DNA from: Paludibacteraceae bacterium
Lineage (GTDB): Bacteria > Bacteroidota > Bacteroidia > Bacteroidales > Paludibacteraceae
Length of the DNA: 64,000 nucleotides
Assembly: GCA_024693065.1 (NCBI GenBank)
Contig: JAILLP010000023.1
Span: 148,299-212,298 of the forward strand
Direction of reading: 5' to 3'
Part shown: in pieces, positions 55,915 through 64,000 of the stretch
How the letters are laid out: each line of letters opens with the position of its first letter
How positions within the stretch are numbered: position 1 is the stretch's first letter
The notes under the pieces: model-generated
The model's input: only the letters and a program-made list of their open reading frames with translations
Database searches by the model: none
What the model was told of the DNA's origin: nothing
Made by a program: the position numbers and the translations under genes

Positions 55915-56511
55915 TTATTCGGACATGATGTTCAGCTCCGTCAGTCCGCTGAGCAGGAAGTCCGTGAAAGCCTTTTTGTTTTCCGGCTGTGAAAATTGCG
56001 CCAATTCACCGCGCATGAACGGCACCTCGCAACCCTTCAGCGCACATTGGAAGAGGGCGGCGGCGAACTTAGGATTCTTCACGTTGAAGACATTTCTGGC
56101 GTTTCCTTCGATGAAAATCTTCTCCAGCATCCTACGCTCCTGAAGGTCTAGTTTGTGACGGACTTTCTCCACCAGATGTATGTTGCTGAAGAAACTGGCG
56201 CGTAGGTTTCCGTTTCTGCGGACGGCCTCCTGGAAGAGGCTCATTCTTACGTAGATATAGTTGATTAAGTTCTCCGATGGATTCTGGCTTTTTTGCATCT
56301 CCTCCTGCAATTTATGCGCCAATTGGAACAATTCGTTCTCTATGACGGCGGAGTAGACTTCTTCTTTTGATTTGAAATAGGTGTACAGTGTCCTTCTCCC
56401 CTTTTGGGCGGCCACTGCGATGTCGTTCATCGTCGTGTTTTCCACCCCCTTGGCGGCGAAAAGTTTTCTTGCTACGTCAATTAATAAATTTCTTGTTTTA
56501 ATTGTTCCCAT
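55915..56511 (-). CDS. TetR/AcrR family transcriptional regulator
   Basis: 198 residues from MGTIKTRNLLIDVARKLFAAKGVENTTMNDIAVAAQKGRRTLYTYFKSKEEVYSAV, a standard TetR helix-turn-helix (about 4-55). The ATG at 56511 is preferred over 56550: a -7 match (TATTTTTG, minus strand 56544-56537) lies between the two, so the longer reading would start before transcription does. The C-terminal ligand domain shows no known signature. It is divergent from a substrate-binding protein/permease pair and probably controls it and itself. Confidence 0.88.
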   Translation of the reverse strand: MGTIKTRNLLIDVARKLFAAKGVENTTMNDIAVAAQKGRRTLYTYFKSKEEVYSAVIENELFQLAHKLQEEMQKSQNPSENLINYIYVRMSLFQEAVRRNGNLRASFFSNIHLVEKVRHKLDLQERRMLEKIFIEGNARNVFNVKNPKFAAALFQCALKGCEVPFMRGELAQFSQPENKKAFTDFLLSGLTELNIMSE

Positions 56512-56536
56512 GTCATTTCTTTGGCATATATCCATA

Positions 56537-56544
56537 CAAAAATA
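56537..56544 (-). promoter_or_regulatory. -7 element of the tetR-type gene
   Basis: The minus strand reads TATTTTTG, matching TAnnTTTG, 26 bp before the ATG at 56511. It decides the start of the regulator. The 85-bp region between the divergent genes must also hold the promoter of the transporter and probably the operator; a plus-strand TAAATTCG at 56585-56592 would give a nearly leaderless mRNA, and an AAATCTTG at 56557 is an alternative. Confidence 0.5.
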
Positions 56545-56596
56545 CACCATTTTCCTAAATCTTGCATAACAATCCTTAAAATTTTAAATTCGCGCC

Positions 56597-57742
56597 ATGT
56601 TACTTTTTCCGAAACATATCGCATTTTGCGCACTTCTTGTGGTAGGGTGTCTGCTATTCCCTTCTTGCCGCGATGCAAGACGGGAAACGACTCCTTCTGA
56701 TGTTCAGTCTCATTCGTTGCCGCTTCGGTACGCCACCCATTTCGGGGTGGAGGAGACGTCGTATGGATACCTTGCCACCGTGTATGCGGGTGGGGAGGAT
56801 CAGCAGGTGACGTTCAGGTATGCGTTGGTGCGTGGGGATTCCGCCCAAGTGCCTGATGACGCTTGCAGAATCAATATACCGGTTGAGCGCTTGGGTACCA
56901 ATTCTGGCACGTTGTTCGGGTTCCTGGACCTTTTGGGGGTTATGGACAAGATGGTGGCCACCTGCGACGCGAAGTTTATTTTCTCCGATGAAATCAGGGG
57001 GAAGGTCAATCGGGGGGATATCGTCTCTTTGGGCTCCTCGTTCGATATTAACGGGGAACGCTTGTTGTTCGCTCATCCCGATGTCCTGTTCCTGTCCGAT
57101 TTGCGTGACGATCCCCATGCCAATGTTTGTCCAGTTGTCCACAACTTCGAGTGGAAGGAGTCTTCCGCACTGGCCCGGACGGAGTGGATCAAGTTCATCT
57201 CCCTCTTTTTTGACAGGTATGTTATGGCGGATTCCATCTTCCAGACCATCGAGCAAAGGTATATGGACCTAAAGGAGATGGTGGATACGATTCAGACCCG
57301 ACCGACGCTCTTCTCCGCTGGGTCTTACGGAGACACGTGGTATATGACGGGTGGAAAAGGCTTCATGTCTAAACTCTATCAGGATGCGGGCGGGAATTAC
57401 CTTTTGGCCGATACGATGGTGCCCACTGTCACCTGTGGAACGGAGTGGTTGTTGGCGCATTATTCCGAAGCCGATTTTTGGATGAACTGCGGGACGGTTA
57501 GGTTGGAGGATCTGGACTCCCGTCTTTCCCAGATGAAATCGTATAAAAACGGTAATCTTTTCCATTTCCAGAAAAGGGAGAAGACGACGGACGGTCTGCA
57601 CATTACCGATTTCTATGAAAGTGCAGTGGCGAGGCCGGATGTCGTGTTGGCGGATCTGATATCGGTGCTTCATCCAGAGGTGATGCCAGAACATGAGACC
57701 GTTTATTTAGGACGTTGTGTTAAATCAGGTGAGGGGAGGTGA
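56597..57742 (+). CDS. Substrate-binding lipoprotein of a FecB/BtuF-type ABC transporter
   Basis: 381 residues. Lipoprotein signal with lipobox LFPSC at about residue 24. The mature part has the clamp-like layout of siderophore/cobalamin binding proteins: VERLGTNSGTLFGFLDLLGVMDKMVA, then LLFAHPDVLFLSDLRD and WIKFISLFF, a long helix (TIEQRYMDLKEMVDTIQ) linking two lobes, and RPDVVLADLISVLHPEVMP near the end. It delivers a chelate to the adjacent FecCD permease 6 bp downstream. Ligand unknown (haem, siderophore or cobalamin). Confidence 0.83.
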   Translation: MLLFPKHIAFCALLVVGCLLFPSCRDARRETTPSDVQSHSLPLRYATHFGVEETSYGYLATVYAGGEDQQVTFRYALVRGDSAQVPDDACRINIPVERLGTNSGTLFGFLDLLGVMDKMVATCDAKFIFSDEIRGKVNRGDIVSLGSSFDINGERLLFAHPDVLFLSDLRDDPHANVCPVVHNFEWKESSALARTEWIKFISLFFDRYVMADSIFQTIEQRYMDLKEMVDTIQTRPTLFSAGSYGDTWYMTGGKGFMSKLYQDAGGNYLLADTMVPTVTCGTEWLLAHYSEADFWMNCGTVRLEDLDSRLSQMKSYKNGNLFHFQKREKTTDGLHITDFYESAVARPDVVLADLISVLHPEVMPEHETVYLGRCVKSGEGR

Positions 57743-57748
57743 TTTGTC

Positions 57749-58750
57749 ATGAATCGTAAAAGATTGGTTTTCACCGCACTTTTCTCCCTTTCCATCGTAC
57801 TTTTTGTGGTGGATGTGTTGTTCGGAAGTGTGGATATCCCCTTCGGTGAGTTTGTGGGACTGCTCAAGGGGAGTTGTGACCCAATCCATCGGACGATTAT
57901 GGTCGATATCCGGATCCCCAAGGCCATCACTGCCGTGTTGGTAGGCATATCCCTCTCTGTCTCGGGACTATGGATGCAGACACTTTTCCGGAACCCATTG
58001 GTGGGTCCTTATGTGTTGGGTATCAGTTCCGGCGCGTCGTTGGGAGTCGCCGTATACCTGTTGTTTTTCTCCGCCTTGGGCATATCGACCGTTTATCTCT
58101 CCGGGTGGGGTGTTGCGTTTTCCTCCATGATTGGGGCGGCGCTTCTGTTCTTGTTGGTCATTTCGGTTTCGTTCCGGCTGAGGGAGAAGGTCTCCCTGTT
58201 GATTGCCGGCATCATGTTAGGATGTTTGGCCACGTCGGCCATATCGCTGTTGCAGAACATCAGTGATCCGGACTCCGTCAAGATGTTTGTTAACTGGACG
58301 TTAGGCTCGTTGTCTGGTGTCACGTGGGAGAAGTTGCGGGTCATGGCCCTCTTTGTGGGCATAGGTGTCGCCTTTGTGCCTTTCTTGCTCAAACCGTTGG
58401 ATGCGATGCTTTTAGGGGATGATTACGCCAGTAGTATCGGGGTGGACGTGCGGAGGATGCGGTGGATGATCATTCTGTCCGCCACGTTGTTGACAGGTGC
58501 GACCACAGCCTTCACGGGTCCGATCGGTTTTATCGGCATTGCGGTGCCGCACATCGTCAGGGGGCTTCTGCGAACCTCCGTCCATCGTTTGCTGACGCCT
58601 TGCTGTATGCTTTGTGGGGCGGTGTTGGTGCTATTGTGTGATATCTTCTCCCAACTGCCTGGGGATGGATATGTCCTGCCAATCAATGCGCTCTCGTCAT
58701 TGGTCGGCGCACCTGTTGTTTTGTGGATTATTCTGTCCAATAAGCGTTGA
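57749..58750 (+). CDS. FecCD family ABC transporter permease
   Basis: 333 residues with about nine to ten membrane segments. RIPKAITAVLVGISLSVSGLWMQTLFRNPLVGPYVLGISSGASLGVAVYL is the signature of BtuC/FecD-like permeases, and GPIGFIGIAVPHIVRGLLRTSVHRLL is the second family block containing the ATPase-contact region. It forms the inner-membrane channel for the ligand bound by the preceding lipoprotein. No ATP-binding subunit follows: the next 424 bp are non-coding. Confidence 0.9.
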   Translation: MNRKRLVFTALFSLSIVLFVVDVLFGSVDIPFGEFVGLLKGSCDPIHRTIMVDIRIPKAITAVLVGISLSVSGLWMQTLFRNPLVGPYVLGISSGASLGVAVYLLFFSALGISTVYLSGWGVAFSSMIGAALLFLLVISVSFRLREKVSLLIAGIMLGCLATSAISLLQNISDPDSVKMFVNWTLGSLSGVTWEKLRVMALFVGIGVAFVPFLLKPLDAMLLGDDYASSIGVDVRRMRWMIILSATLLTGATTAFTGPIGFIGIAVPHIVRGLLRTSVHRLLTPCCMLCGAVLVLLCDIFSQLPGDGYVLPINALSSLVGAPVVLWIILSNKR

Positions 58751-59174
58751 AAAGCGGTTTTATTTAGTCAATTTTTTATACATTATTTATATATAGTTCA
58801 CGAAATAGGGGAAAGTGGCTACAAATTAGGCGTCGTTGGAGTGTTGATAGATGACCTTTACTGAAGGAAAGAGTCTGTTCACTGAAAATTTCATAAAGAA
58901 GGTGAAAAATTGTGAAAAGTTAGAAAATAAATATACATCTTTGTGGGTGAAAAAGAAGGGTTAAAGGGATATACTGTTATGTAGAGATAATGGTATTTGA
59001 AGGTATGAGATTTAGAAGTGAGATCTAGAAGTGTGTGCTTATAAGGGAGTGTATGTAAAGGTTTGATATTGTTGGATGAATTGATTTATATCATTGATTC
59101 TTAGTAAAATACGTACGCTGGCTCCTCTTCTGGTATCAAGAAAAACGTATATGCGCAATTAAAAATTTAAGATT
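58751..59174. other. Intergenic region before the giant T9SS protein gene
   Basis: 424 bp, AT-rich. It contains a 13-bp tandem repeat at 59009-59034 and weak promoter-like words (CATCTTTG at 58936-58943; TTTG 59062 with TATCATTG 59089), none with good spacing. No terminator with a T run was found after the permease gene and no ORF is convincing. Confidence 0.45.
59009..59034. repeat. 13-bp tandem repeat
   Basis: GATTTAGAAGTGA (59009-59021) is followed directly by GATCTAGAAGTGT (59022-59034), with two differences. Confidence 0.55.
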
Positions 59175-62100
59175 ATGTCCTTAAATCTGATTACTGGAAT
59201 ATTCCAGACCAAAGCGATAAAGAGAGTGATGATCGTAGGATTGTTGCTCAACTTTCTGGATGTGTTTTCGCAGGACACCAACATCGACACTCCGAATTTG
59301 AGTTTCGAGGAGGGTAATTTGGCGAACTGGGAACAATACACGGGAGGTTTTTATCTTGACAATTCGGATAGTACATATAAGTTCCAGCCTTGGCAGAGGG
59401 TGACGAATACTCCGAGAATCTCGATCATGAACGGTTTTTCCGATGCGAACGACCCTGTCATCCGTTGTTGGGATTTTCTAACGAATCCGGATGGTAAGAC
59501 GACTGTCCGTGTCGGTAGTACGGGTATGCCGGAGAACAACAGTGCCCGTGGAGCGAATCAGCCTGCTGCAGCCGAGCGGTTGGTCTATAAATTCAGGGTG
59601 ACGGAGAACACTACTTTGTTCACCTATTGCTTTGCGGCGGTGTTGCATTGCCCGGACTTGACGACAGCCCGAACCATGGCGACGGCGGAACATACTGGTG
59701 AACAGTTGCCTACGTTCGCCATTGCGGTCACCTTGTTCGACCCTGCCACGGGATTGGACACGAGGCTCCCGTGTGGTGAGTTCACCGTCAATGCGGATGG
59801 TAATAACGCCGCCGAGCTTGAGTTGGTGGCCGATCAACCAGTGACGACCTGTAGAGGTTCTGCGGATGCGAGCAATATTTCCCAATATGCGTTCCGTCGT
59901 TGGACCTATGGTAATTTCGACCTCACCAAGCACATCGGTCAGGATGTGACGATCGAAATCATCGTGCATGACTGTTTAAGGGAGAGCAATGGCGTGATTG
60001 GTCCTGGTGGACACCGCGCGTATGGATACTTCTGGGGTGAGACCAAGAAACTGGAGTTGAAAGTGAAGAACTGTATTGATGAGCCGGCGAGGATTATGGC
60101 GCCTGTGGGATTCGGTACGTATGAGTGGTCCCGCTCGGACGGTATTAGGGTCGAAACGGACCCGAATGATCCTTCTGTGGCTATCATCCCGAATGATTTG
60201 AAGAAGGTCGGCATCGATTATAGCTGTAAGCTGACGAGTGCGCAGACGGGTTGTGCGACAGTGGAGTTGAAGACCCAATTGCAGGAGTTGGATGCGGTGT
60301 TGGACTTCGACTACGAGAACGATTGCGATGGATTGGTGCATTTCAAGGATATCAAGGACCAGATTGTCGGTGATAAGGTGACTGGTTATCTGTGGGATTT
60401 CGGTAATGGGAAGACGCAGAATGTGAAGGAACCTGACGCTCAGTACATGGATCCGGGAAAATATATGGTGTCCATGACGGTGAAGACGGACTTGGGTTGT
60501 GAGAAGACATTCGAGAAGGAGATAGACGTGCGCTATTTCCCTAAATTGCATATTAGTTCGGAAGGTGAGGTTTGTGCGGGCGAGGAGGTGCAACTCACCG
60601 CTATCGGAGCCTCCGCCAAGAGCCGCTTTAAGTGGGATACTGGAAATCCAGCGGATACGACTTCCACCATTAAGGTTGTGATCAATGCGATGCAGAAATT
60701 CAACGTGGTCGTGGAGGATGAATATCTTTGTGATTATAAGGCGGATTACACAATCAGGGTGAAGGAGAGTCCTCTCTTCCTGATACAAGGTGACGATGAG
60801 GTTTGTCTGGATGACACGGCGCACCTGACGGCTTTCGAGTACTTGACGGGCGGACCAATCTCCTACATCTGGAATACGGGTGACACTTCCGCTCTACTGA
60901 AGGCTCGTCCGCTGAAGGATAGTACGGTGTACCGGGTGACGGGAACATACGGGAATGGCTGTTCCACCACGATGGAGAAGCTCGTGCGCGTGAATCCATT
61001 GCCTGTCTTGACGGTCTCCGGCGACGCACAGATCTGTAAGGATGATCCGGCGAACCTGGCTGCGAGTCTGGTCTCCTCCAATGGTGATGTGACCTATGTG
61101 TGGGAGGACCTGTTTAATGGACAGACCCGTACCGAGTACCCTGATTCGACAACGACATACTCTGTCTCGTGTGTGGACCAGAAGAATTGTAAGTCCCGTC
61201 CCGCTACTTTCACGGTGAAGGTGAAGCCTTTGCCGGATATATCGATCACGGGTGATTCCGCTATCTGTGAGGGGAAAAGCACGAAACTGACGGTTAACGG
61301 TGTGGGTTCCAATGTGGAGTGGTATGATGGTACGACAGGACAGACCACCATCACCCGCAAGCCATCGCAAGATACTACCTATTGGGTGGAGGGATACTCC
61401 AACGGATGTAAGGGTAGGGCGGACTTCACCGTTAAGCTTCTGGATGTGCCTACGGTTTGGATCGAAGGTAACTCGACCATTTGCCAAGGTGATTCGACGA
61501 ATCTGGTGGCTCGTGGTGCGGACACATATGTGTGGAACACAACGGATGAGGTGGATTCCATCTGGGTTTCCCCATATTCCGAGTCTGAATATTCTGTGAT
61601 AGGAACGGTAACCAATGGCGGTTGTGTCGGAACTGCGACGTTCAAGGTGGGCGTCAATGAGCCGCCGACCCTTGTCTTGTCCGGTAATTCGGACGCTTGT
61701 GATGGTGATGTGGCTAAGGTGTCCGTATCGGGTGCGAATGAGTATTTCTGGAGTAACAATGCATATGGACCTAATGTTTCGGTGAATATATCGGGCGGTG
61801 ATGATACCCTTACGGTTCGTGGTGTGGACAATAACCTCTGCGAGTCGACTGCGACTTGGATAATAAAGATGAAGGAGCTCCCACAACTCTCTTACACGGG
61901 TGAAACCGCTGTTTGTGCGGGTGATATCCTCACGATTACCGCTACTGGCGCCAACACGTACGAGTGGCAGGATGGTTCCGGTACTTCGGTCTTCAGCAAA
62001 GTGCTGGAGAATGATATGGAACTGAAGGTGAAGGGCTCCATCAATGGATGTTCCTCTAGCCTGATGATTCCAGTCAGCGTGTTGCCTGTTCCGTCGCTTT

Positions 62101-63749
62101 GGGTTTCCGGCTCTGGTGTGACGGGTGTATGTGCGGGTGACCCTGCCGTACTGATTGGACATGGGGCTGCCCGTTACCAATGGAGCAATGGTGAGGCGAC
62201 CGATACAATCGTGATTTACCCGGCCAATTCAACGGATTACTCCTTGTATGGTTATTCCGAGAAGGGGTGCGAGGTCTTGATCCCTGTTCCGGTAAAGGTG
62301 AATCCTAACCCTATGGTCTATACGAAGGGAGACACGAAGGCATGTTTGGAGTCTGTGGTCTCTATCGAGGCGATGGATTCGAACGGTGAAACGGCAAGTT
62401 TCTCGTGGGACAATGGTAACATGGGCTCTGTCATCACACCGAAAATCATGGGTGACCAAACCTTTACGGTGACTGCCCAGAACAAATATGGTTGTAAGAG
62501 TCAGGCTACGCATACGGTATATCTGACGGAACAACCTGTCCTCTCTTTCTTGGGCGAAACGTCCGTCTGCTATGGCGAAACGACCACGTTGCAAGGCCAG
62601 GGTGCCGTGAACTATACGTGGAACGATGGCGAGAAAGAGTACACTGGATCTTCCATCAATGTTTCTCCGAAAGAGAATACGCTCATCCGTATGACGGGTA
62701 GTAACGTGGGTAATTGCCCTGCCACTATCGATATCCAATTGACCGTGCTTTCTTTGCCGTCCATTTTGATCACGGGTGATAGCGCGGTTTGTTTCGGCGA
62801 CGAGTTCACGCTCTATGCTTCTGGTGCGTCGACATACAAATGGAGCACGGGGGATGAGACCTCCAGCATCAAGTATAACACGGGCTCATCTTCCGAGTAC
62901 ACGGTGTGGGGTACGAACGAGTCGGGTTGCGTTTCCCAGGCTACTCATGTGGTGGAAGTGCGCCCTAACCCTGTTATTCAAATTGAGAAAGGTGCACAGA
63001 CAGGATGCCAGGGCAGACCTGACACGATACGTTTCTCCGCCAAGGGTGGTGTGATGTACAAGTGGTCCAGCGAGCCATATAGTGCGAGCGTGGCGAAGAA
63101 CGGAATCACTTCCGACTTAGTGGCTACCATTGAGGAACCCGTTGTGTTGAATGTGGAGGGAACGGACGAGTTCGGTTGTAAAGGATATGCGGAGTATAGT
63201 GTAGAGCTCCTTCCTAGACAGGATATCCGTTTCGAGGTATATCCGACTTTCATCGAGTCGGGTAGTTCGAATGTGCGCTTCTCTGGTATCTCACCGAAGG
63301 AAAGCAAGTGGTATTGGGAACCGGATGATGGTGATAAGGTTTACGAAGGCGTGAATACTTCTCACTTCTTCGATCCGAACGCTGCGGATTCTTTTGTGGT
63401 GAAGGTTCGGGCTATTGACAAATATGGTTGCGAATATGTGGGAAGACAGGCCATCTTCACGTGGCTCGATTTCTGGGCGCCGGAGGGCTTCACGCCTAAT
63501 GGGGACGATATGAACGACGCTTTCAAGTTCTATGGTGGTGAGTACATGGATAAATTCGAGTACATCATCTTCAATAGAGTTGGTGAGATCGTGTTCGAAG
63601 GGAAGAGCATCGAGGACGAGTGGGATGGAACCATCAATGGTGAGCCTTGCCCATGGGGCGTGTACGGTTGGTATTGCAAGTATAAAAGCAACTATATGGG
63701 AATCGATAAGGAGGGAGACCGTAGAGGATTCGTCTCACTCATCAGATAG
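59175..63749 (+). CDS. Giant secreted adhesin-like protein with PKD and 12 Ig-like repeats and T9SS type B sorting domain
   Basis: 1524 residues. A signal-like segment (RVMIVGLLLNFLDVFSQ, to about 33) is followed by a jelly-roll-like region (about 34-295) and a PKD domain (GYLWDFGNGKTQNVKEPDAQY, about 385-450). Then come twelve consecutive modules of about 75-90 residues beginning with a pattern such as ISITGDSAICEGKSTKL and ending TYWVEGYSNGCKG; each has two Cys that may form a disulphide. The C-terminus FWAPEGFTPNGDDMNDAFKFYGGEYMDKFEYIIFNRVGEIVFEG ... is the CHU_C/gliding-associated domain that directs T9SS type B export. SprB-like adhesins share this design. A PorP/SprF-like gene follows after 26 bp. 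Confidence 0.92.
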   Translation: MSLNLITGIFQTKAIKRVMIVGLLLNFLDVFSQDTNIDTPNLSFEEGNLANWEQYTGGFYLDNSDSTYKFQPWQRVTNTPRISIMNGFSDANDPVIRCWDFLTNPDGKTTVRVGSTGMPENNSARGANQPAAAERLVYKFRVTENTTLFTYCFAAVLHCPDLTTARTMATAEHTGEQLPTFAIAVTLFDPATGLDTRLPCGEFTVNADGNNAAELELVADQPVTTCRGSADASNISQYAFRRWTYGNFDLTKHIGQDVTIEIIVHDCLRESNGVIGPGGHRAYGYFWGETKKLELKVKNCIDEPARIMAPVGFGTYEWSRSDGIRVETDPNDPSVAIIPNDLKKVGIDYSCKLTSAQTGCATVELKTQLQELDAVLDFDYENDCDGLVHFKDIKDQIVGDKVTGYLWDFGNGKTQNVKEPDAQYMDPGKYMVSMTVKTDLGCEKTFEKEIDVRYFPKLHISSEGEVCAGEEVQLTAIGASAKSRFKWDTGNPADTTSTIKVVINAMQKFNVVVEDEYLCDYKADYTIRVKESPLFLIQGDDEVCLDDTAHLTAFEYLTGGPISYIWNTGDTSALLKARPLKDSTVYRVTGTYGNGCSTTMEKLVRVNPLPVLTVSGDAQICKDDPANLAASLVSSNGDVTYVWEDLFNGQTRTEYPDSTTTYSVSCVDQKNCKSRPATFTVKVKPLPDISITGDSAICEGKSTKLTVNGVGSNVEWYDGTTGQTTITRKPSQDTTYWVEGYSNGCKGRADFTVKLLDVPTVWIEGNSTICQGDSTNLVARGADTYVWNTTDEVDSIWVSPYSESEYSVIGTVTNGGCVGTATFKVGVNEPPTLVLSGNSDACDGDVAKVSVSGANEYFWSNNAYGPNVSVNISGGDDTLTVRGVDNNLCESTATWIIKMKELPQLSYTGETAVCAGDILTITATGANTYEWQDGSGTSVFSKVLENDMELKVKGSINGCSSSLMIPVSVLPVPSLWVSGSGVTGVCAGDPAVLIGHGAARYQWSNGEATDTIVIYPANSTDYSLYGYSEKGCEVLIPVPVKVNPNPMVYTKGDTKACLESVVSIEAMDSNGETASFSWDNGNMGSVITPKIMGDQTFTVTAQNKYGCKSQATHTVYLTEQPVLSFLGETSVCYGETTTLQGQGAVNYTWNDGEKEYTGSSINVSPKENTLIRMTGSNVGNCPATIDIQLTVLSLPSILITGDSAVCFGDEFTLYASGASTYKWSTGDETSSIKYNTGSSSEYTVWGTNESGCVSQATHVVEVRPNPVIQIEKGAQTGCQGRPDTIRFSAKGGVMYKWSSEPYSASVAKNGITSDLVATIEEPVVLNVEGTDEFGCKGYAEYSVELLPRQDIRFEVYPTFIESGSSNVRFSGISPKESKWYWEPDDGDKVYEGVNTSHFFDPNAADSFVVKVRAIDKYGCEYVGRQAIFTWLDFWAPEGFTPNGDDMNDAFKFYGGEYMDKFEYIIFNRVGEIVFEGKSIEDEWDGTINGEPCPWGVYGWYCKYKSNYMGIDKEGDRRGFVSLIR

Positions 63750-63775
63750 AAAAACTCATATGCAATTGAATTGAA

Positions 63776-64000
63776 ATGAAGAAGTTATTGTTAATATTGG
63801 CGCTGGGTCTAAGCGGGATGGTTTCCGCTCAGGACTTCTCCTTGGTGAATCATAACCTAACCCCCTTCAGCCTGAACCCGTCATTGGTGGGTAATGCGAA
63901 GGACATACGGTTCGGACTGAGCTATCGGCAGCAGTGGATGGTCTTGGGCAACCATTACCACACCATCCGCTTCTCCTTCGATGAGAGTTTCCATCAGAAG
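63776..64000 (+). CDS. PorP/SprF family T9SS outer-membrane protein (partial, cut by window end)
   Basis: 75 residues are visible. A signal peptide (MKKLLLILALGLSGMVSAQ) is followed by DFSLVNHNLTPFSLNPSLVGNAKDIRFGLSYRQQW, the typical start of PorP/SprF proteins (NP.L.G....R....YR.QW). Such proteins assist secretion and anchoring of their neighbouring type B substrates. The 26-bp distance from the giant adhesin gene indicates an adhesin/partner operon. The gene continues past the window. Confidence 0.88.
   Translation, partial: MKKLLLILALGLSGMVSAQDFSLVNHNLTPFSLNPSLVGNAKDIRFGLSYRQQWMVLGNHYHTIRFSFDESFHQK

Noticed and set aside
60894..62180. Minus-strand ORF of 428 codons inside the giant adhesin gene
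   Set aside because: Antisense shadow: Arg/Thr/His-rich composition with no motifs, opposite a well-supported T9SS protein.

Overview
The window comes from a member of the Bacteroidetes, most likely a gut-type Bacteroidales. The evidence is: two CotH-kinase proteins with C-terminal type IX secretion (T9SS) sorting domains; a very long protein with a type B (CHU_C / gliding-associated) C-terminus followed by a PorP/SprF-type protein; GldF; a Bacteroidetes-type PurM; ribosomal protein S16 with a long Ala/Glu tail; a Porin_10-like barrel; and several promoters fitting the Bacteroidetes consensus TTTG (-33), about 19 nt, TAnnTTTG (-7). No rRNA, tRNA, insertion sequence, integrase or CRISPR array was recognised.

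Layout. 1-6.7 kb: a secreted multidomain CotH protein and an uncharacterised two-gene operon (lipoprotein plus large secreted protein), all on the minus strand. 6.9-17.4 kb: housekeeping genes purM (minus), then on the plus strand a phenylacetate-CoA ligase family enzyme, an ACT protein, a YjdF-like membrane protein, a porin, ligA, a DUF6913-like gene, dapA and truA.

17.4-46.8 kb: a roughly 29-kb surface polysaccharide locus, all on the plus strand. It encodes nucleotide-sugar enzymes (DegT aminotransferase, RfbB, WbpD-like and WbpB-like enzymes, Ugd, UDP-galactopyranose mutase, Gmd, Fcl), a Wzx flippase, a probable Wzy polymerase, five glycosyltransferases, four membrane O-acyltransferases, a beta-helix protein, a radical SAM protein, two intact LicD phosphotransferases and one degenerate LicD domain fused to a cytidylyltransferase. 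The predicted glycan could contain UDP-GlcA-derived, diacetamido-sugar, galactofuranose and fucose residues, with acyl and phospho-substituents. Initiating transferase and Wza/Wzc export genes are not in the window.

The most unusual part is 35.6-39.8 kb. There a HisC/CobD-like PLP enzyme, an opine-dehydrogenase-like enzyme, the LicD/cytidylyltransferase fusion and a LicD protein lie together. I propose that they make and attach an N-carboxyalkylated (opine-like) amino-alcohol phosphate to the glycan. This is inference.

46.9-64 kb: a DUF3089 hydrolase; a 1275-residue CotH protein with a Gly/Asn/Trp repeat inserted inside a domain; a 56-residue membrane protein; rpsP; gldF; a phosphopantetheinyl transferase next to an ATP-grasp-like protein; two copies of a palindromic intergenic repeat; a TetR regulator divergent from a substrate-binding lipoprotein and FecCD permease; and finally a 1524-residue T9SS type B adhesin-like protein followed by the start of a PorP/SprF gene cut by the window edge.
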